A stretch of 64,000 nt of DNA from Pseudoalteromonas luteoviolacea S2607 (lineage in GTDB: Bacteria; Pseudomonadota; Gammaproteobacteria; Enterobacterales; Alteromonadaceae): assembly GCF_001625575.1 (NCBI RefSeq), contig NZ_AUXV01000003.1, positions 248,001-312,000 of the forward strand, read 5' to 3'. The notes under the pieces are model-generated. The model did not search any database, was not told the DNA's origin, and saw only the letters and a list, made by a program, of their open reading frames with translations. The position numbers and the translations under genes are program-made. This document shows, piece after piece, positions 61,510 to 64,000 of this stretch (its first letter is position 1; the number at the start of each line of letters is the position of its first letter).

Positions 61510-63771
61510 GTGAACTTAGGCAAGAAGTATTCTGCACTTACAGCAGCAGTTTTATCTGCGCTCGCATTTTCTAATGCAGTAAGTGCTGAACAAAATAAAA
61601 AAACTGACGAAAAAGTAGAAACAATCATCATTTCTGGTACGCCAGGTGGTATGGGGATCCGTAAGGTTGATGCGGCGTATGCTGTAACAAATGTAGACGA
61701 ATCACTCATTGAACGTCTCGCACCTAAAAGCACCGCAGATCTATTCAAAGCCATACCTGGTGTTTGGGTAGAAAGCTCAGGTGGTGAGTCTGGTGCAAAT
61801 ATCAATGTACGAGGATTTACCTCTAGTGGTGATGCTCCTTTTTTGACTGTTAGTCTAGATGGTTCACCTGTTTACCCAGCTCCCACACTATCGTTTCTAG
61901 AAAATTCATCAATCTTTCGTATCGATGAGACCATCTCAATGATGGAGGGCCTGCGAGGCGGTCCCAACCCAGTGCTATCGAACGGCCAACCAGGTTTAAC
62001 AACTAACTTTCGTTTAAAACGTGGTCAGGAAGATACTGAGGGAACTTTCAAATATACCACGTCAGATTATGGCTTGCAGCGAGTCGATGGCGTGCTTAGT
62101 GGTGAGCTAAGTGACGACTTGTACTACATGGTAGGCGGCTACATCAAGCGCTCTTCTGGGATCCGTGACGCAGGTTTTACTTCTGAAAGAGGCCACCAAT
62201 TTACAATCAAGCTTACTAAAGAGCTAGAAAACGGCGAAATTAACGTATACACACGTCAAACTGACGACACAGGTGCCTGGTACTTACCAACACCGTTAAA
62301 CGAGCAAGGTGTAGATGCAGAGTTCACACAACTAGGTTCATTAAATAGACAAGCGACTATTTATGCTGGCAATGGAAAAGCTGACATCGATTTGGGTGAA
62401 GGTCGCGGCTGGAATGGCCACGTATCCGGCGGTAGTATCTCGTTCGAATTGGGTAACGACTGGCACTTTATAGATAGATTTAGCCTAACCCAAGGTGACG
62501 CAAATACCTATGGGTTAGTACCGGGTGGTAATGTCGTTAACCTAGCTGACGTAGCAGATAACGGCACAAGCGCAATCGGCGCGGCCACAGGAGCAGTTTA
62601 TGATGCAAACACTCGAGTTCAAGATTATGGTCGATGGGTAGTACTAAAAGACATCGAAGCATTTACCAATGACTTGGCATTTAGCAAGGACTTTGGAAAA
62701 ATAAGCAGTGCCTTTGGTATGTATACAGCCACAACCTCAGCAAAAGACTGGTGGAGTTTGGGCAATTCAGCTTACCATGTACTTGCGCAAGGTGGCGAAA
62801 TGCTCACAGGCATTGCGTGTAACGACTCAACCGAAGGCTGTGGCTTTAATTACGACATAAATAGCTCAGGTGATGCAACAACGGTAGCGTTTTATACAAC
62901 GCAAAGTTACAAAGCTACAGACGCACTTACAGTAGACCTGGGACTTCGTAGCGAACGCCATGAAGTAGATTATTCAGTCGACGAAGGTCTAGACGGCAAG
63001 ATCACTAAAACCGTCGACTACAGTGCAAGAAAAACTTCTTGGACCATCGGTGCAGACTACAAGCTAAATGACATTAGTGGTGTTTTTGTACGCTTCAATA
63101 AAGGCTTTAAAATGCCTTACTTCGACGACTTTAGGGATAATTACGATACCTACACAAGTGGCGATCAATTAATCAAAGAAGTATCGCAAAGTGAGATCGG
63201 TTATAAGTACATGGGCGAGAATATGGATTTCTTTGCAACGTTCTTTGCAAATGAAGTCAAAGGCGAGTCTTTTTCTACACGCCCAGATCTACCTGCACAA
63301 CGTTTCACAACGGAAGCCCATGGCATTGAGTTAGACTTTAACTACAACCATGACTCAGGTTTTAGCGTCAACCTAAATGGTACTTTACAAAACAGTGAAA
63401 TTGCGCAGAGCCCTGATAGCACGCTAACTGGTAACAAGTCTCAGCGAATTCCTGATTGGCAGTTGCGGATCACACCAAGTTATGAGTTTGAACTGGGCGA
63501 TATGTTCGCGACAATTTACGGCACAATTTCAGCGGTAGATTCACGTTATAGCGATATTCAAAATACCCCAAGCGCAGTACTAGACGGCTATGAAAAGGTG
63601 GATATTGGTTTAACGCTAGAACCAATGGAACAGGTTCAACTGCAACTCGCGATAGACAACCTAACTGACGAGCAAGGTCTCACTGAAGGCGACCCTCGTA
63701 ACCCAGCAGCTGCAAATGGCCGATATATTTTGCCTCGCAGCATTAAGTTTAGTGTCGCTTATAGCTTCTAA
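61510..63771 (+). CDS. TonB-dependent receptor of the trehalose locus
   Basis: An outer-membrane receptor of 753 residues from the GTG at 61510, chosen because AAGGGA lies upstream and the protein then begins directly with a clean signal peptide (NLGKKYSALTAAVLSALAFSNAVSA). Starts at 61438 (GTG) or 61474 (ATG) lack ribosome-binding sites. The plug follows (TADLFKAIPGVWVESSGGESGANINVRG; MMEGLRGGPNPVLSNGQPG), then a barrel ending in SIKFSVAYSF. It shares the palindrome with the permease-trehalase operon, so it likely imports trehalose or trehalose-containing oligosaccharides. No STN domain is present. Confidence 0.9.
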   Translation: MNLGKKYSALTAAVLSALAFSNAVSAEQNKKTDEKVETIIISGTPGGMGIRKVDAAYAVTNVDESLIERLAPKSTADLFKAIPGVWVESSGGESGANINVRGFTSSGDAPFLTVSLDGSPVYPAPTLSFLENSSIFRIDETISMMEGLRGGPNPVLSNGQPGLTTNFRLKRGQEDTEGTFKYTTSDYGLQRVDGVLSGELSDDLYYMVGGYIKRSSGIRDAGFTSERGHQFTIKLTKELENGEINVYTRQTDDTGAWYLPTPLNEQGVDAEFTQLGSLNRQATIYAGNGKADIDLGEGRGWNGHVSGGSISFELGNDWHFIDRFSLTQGDANTYGLVPGGNVVNLADVADNGTSAIGAATGAVYDANTRVQDYGRWVVLKDIEAFTNDLAFSKDFGKISSAFGMYTATTSAKDWWSLGNSAYHVLAQGGEMLTGIACNDSTEGCGFNYDINSSGDATTVAFYTTQSYKATDALTVDLGLRSERHEVDYSVDEGLDGKITKTVDYSARKTSWTIGADYKLNDISGVFVRFNKGFKMPYFDDFRDNYDTYTSGDQLIKEVSQSEIGYKYMGENMDFFATFFANEVKGESFSTRPDLPAQRFTTEAHGIELDFNYNHDSGFSVNLNGTLQNSEIAQSPDSTLTGNKSQRIPDWQLRITPSYEFELGDMFATIYGTISAVDSRYSDIQNTPSAVLDGYEKVDIGLTLEPMEQVQLQLAIDNLTDEQGLTEGDPRNPAAANGRYILPRSIKFSVAYSF

Positions 63772-63782
63772 CTGCTCCAATT

Positions 63783-63808
63783 TTACACGGAGTACATACT
63801 TCGTGTAA
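63783..63808. repeat. Near-perfect inverted repeat after the receptor gene
   Basis: TTACACG / CGTGTAA with inner AGTA / TACT, two mismatched centre-side bases. It directly follows the receptor stop and precedes a terminator; it may protect the message 3' end. Confidence 0.5.
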
Positions 63809-63824
63809 CCCGAAAACTAACACC

Positions 63825-63862
63825 AAAGCCCAGCAGGATCACCTTTAAAACTGGGCTTTTTT
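63825..63862 (+). terminator. Intrinsic terminator of the receptor gene
   Basis: AAAGCCCAG / CTGGGCTTT with a 17-nt loop and a run of T after it. Confidence 0.8.
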
Positions 63863-63977
63863 CCCCCTTCCTTCTACACTTTAATTTAACTATCTCTGCA
63901 GGTAATAACCGTACTTCGGCATCTAACTCATAACACAATATATGCTCAACAAATGTCGAAAGCTTGGGAGTTTTATT

Positions 63978-64000
63978 ATGAATATTGAAGAAATCCGAAA
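63978..64000 (+). CDS. Start of a gene cut by the window end
   Basis: ATG at 63978 with GGGAG 7 bp upstream opens a frame reading MNIEEIR before the sequence stops. Seven codons are too few to name the product. It follows the receptor terminator, so it is a separate unit. Confidence 0.45.

Overview
The window looks like chromosomal DNA of a marine gammaproteobacterium of the Alteromonadales, most likely Pseudoalteromonas or a close relative. It has low-to-moderate GC and dense genes. It carries four TonB-dependent receptors (one only as a C-terminal fragment), secreted proteases with PPC domains, and small families typical of that order (DUF1496, VF530, TIGR02647, DUF6279, CBU_0592, DUF1761). 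No rRNA, tRNA, insertion sequence, phage gene or CRISPR array was seen, so this is core plus niche-adaptive chromosome.

Layout. 1-4.5 kb: receptor tail, then tyrosine/homogentisate catabolism (MarR regulator, hmgA, maiA) and small conserved proteins. 4.6-9.9 kb: periplasmic solute-binding protein, arginase-family hydrolase, DUF2189 membrane protein, and the convergent pyrimidine-salvage pair udp/cdd. 10-19.8 kb: ppc, an SDR plus flavin-reductase pair, VOC protein, DUF6279 lipoprotein, Sel1 protein, aldehyde dehydrogenase and a DASS transporter. 20-24 kb: M4 and M28 secreted peptidases sharing PPC modules. 24-30 kb: lipoprotein, receptor, small membrane proteins and a RegB/RegA-like redox two-component system. 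30-35 kb: FabH-like synthase, pepD, M17 aminopeptidase and LETM1-like protein. 35.8-44.7 kb: receptor plus TPR-sulfotransferase, hydrolase, rlmF, histidine kinase, tdk and a second solute-binding protein. 44.9-47.5 kb: iron/oxidative-stress cluster (TPR protein-sodA, two bacterioferritin subunits, bfd). 47.7-55.5 kb: hybrid kinase, CDF transporter, NERD membrane protein, two WD40-like lipoproteins and a small membrane protein. 55.6-57.1 kb: AztD-like zinc-binding lipoprotein behind Zur-like sites. 57.2-63.8 kb: trehalose locus (trehalase, MFS permease, LacI regulator, receptor) with two matching operators.

The most notable signal lies in the gap at about 15.68-15.88 kb. A sigma70-type promoter (TTGACA, 17 bp, GATAAT) overlaps an almost perfect Fur box. 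It is followed by about 160 nt without a coding frame, a segment matching the conserved RyhB core (ACATTGCTCATAT), and a strong intrinsic terminator that belongs to no gene. This is best read as a RyhB-like, Fur-repressed small RNA. It fits the local iron genes: Fur-like sites also lie upstream of the bacterioferritin pair and of bfd.

Other regulatory signals seen directly are a TyrR-type box between the MarR gene and hmgA, paired Zur-like boxes before the AztD-like gene, LacI-family palindromes in the trehalose locus, and weaker ArgR-like and FadR-like candidates before the arginase-family and FabH-like genes. Functions come from motif recognition by eye. No database search was run.
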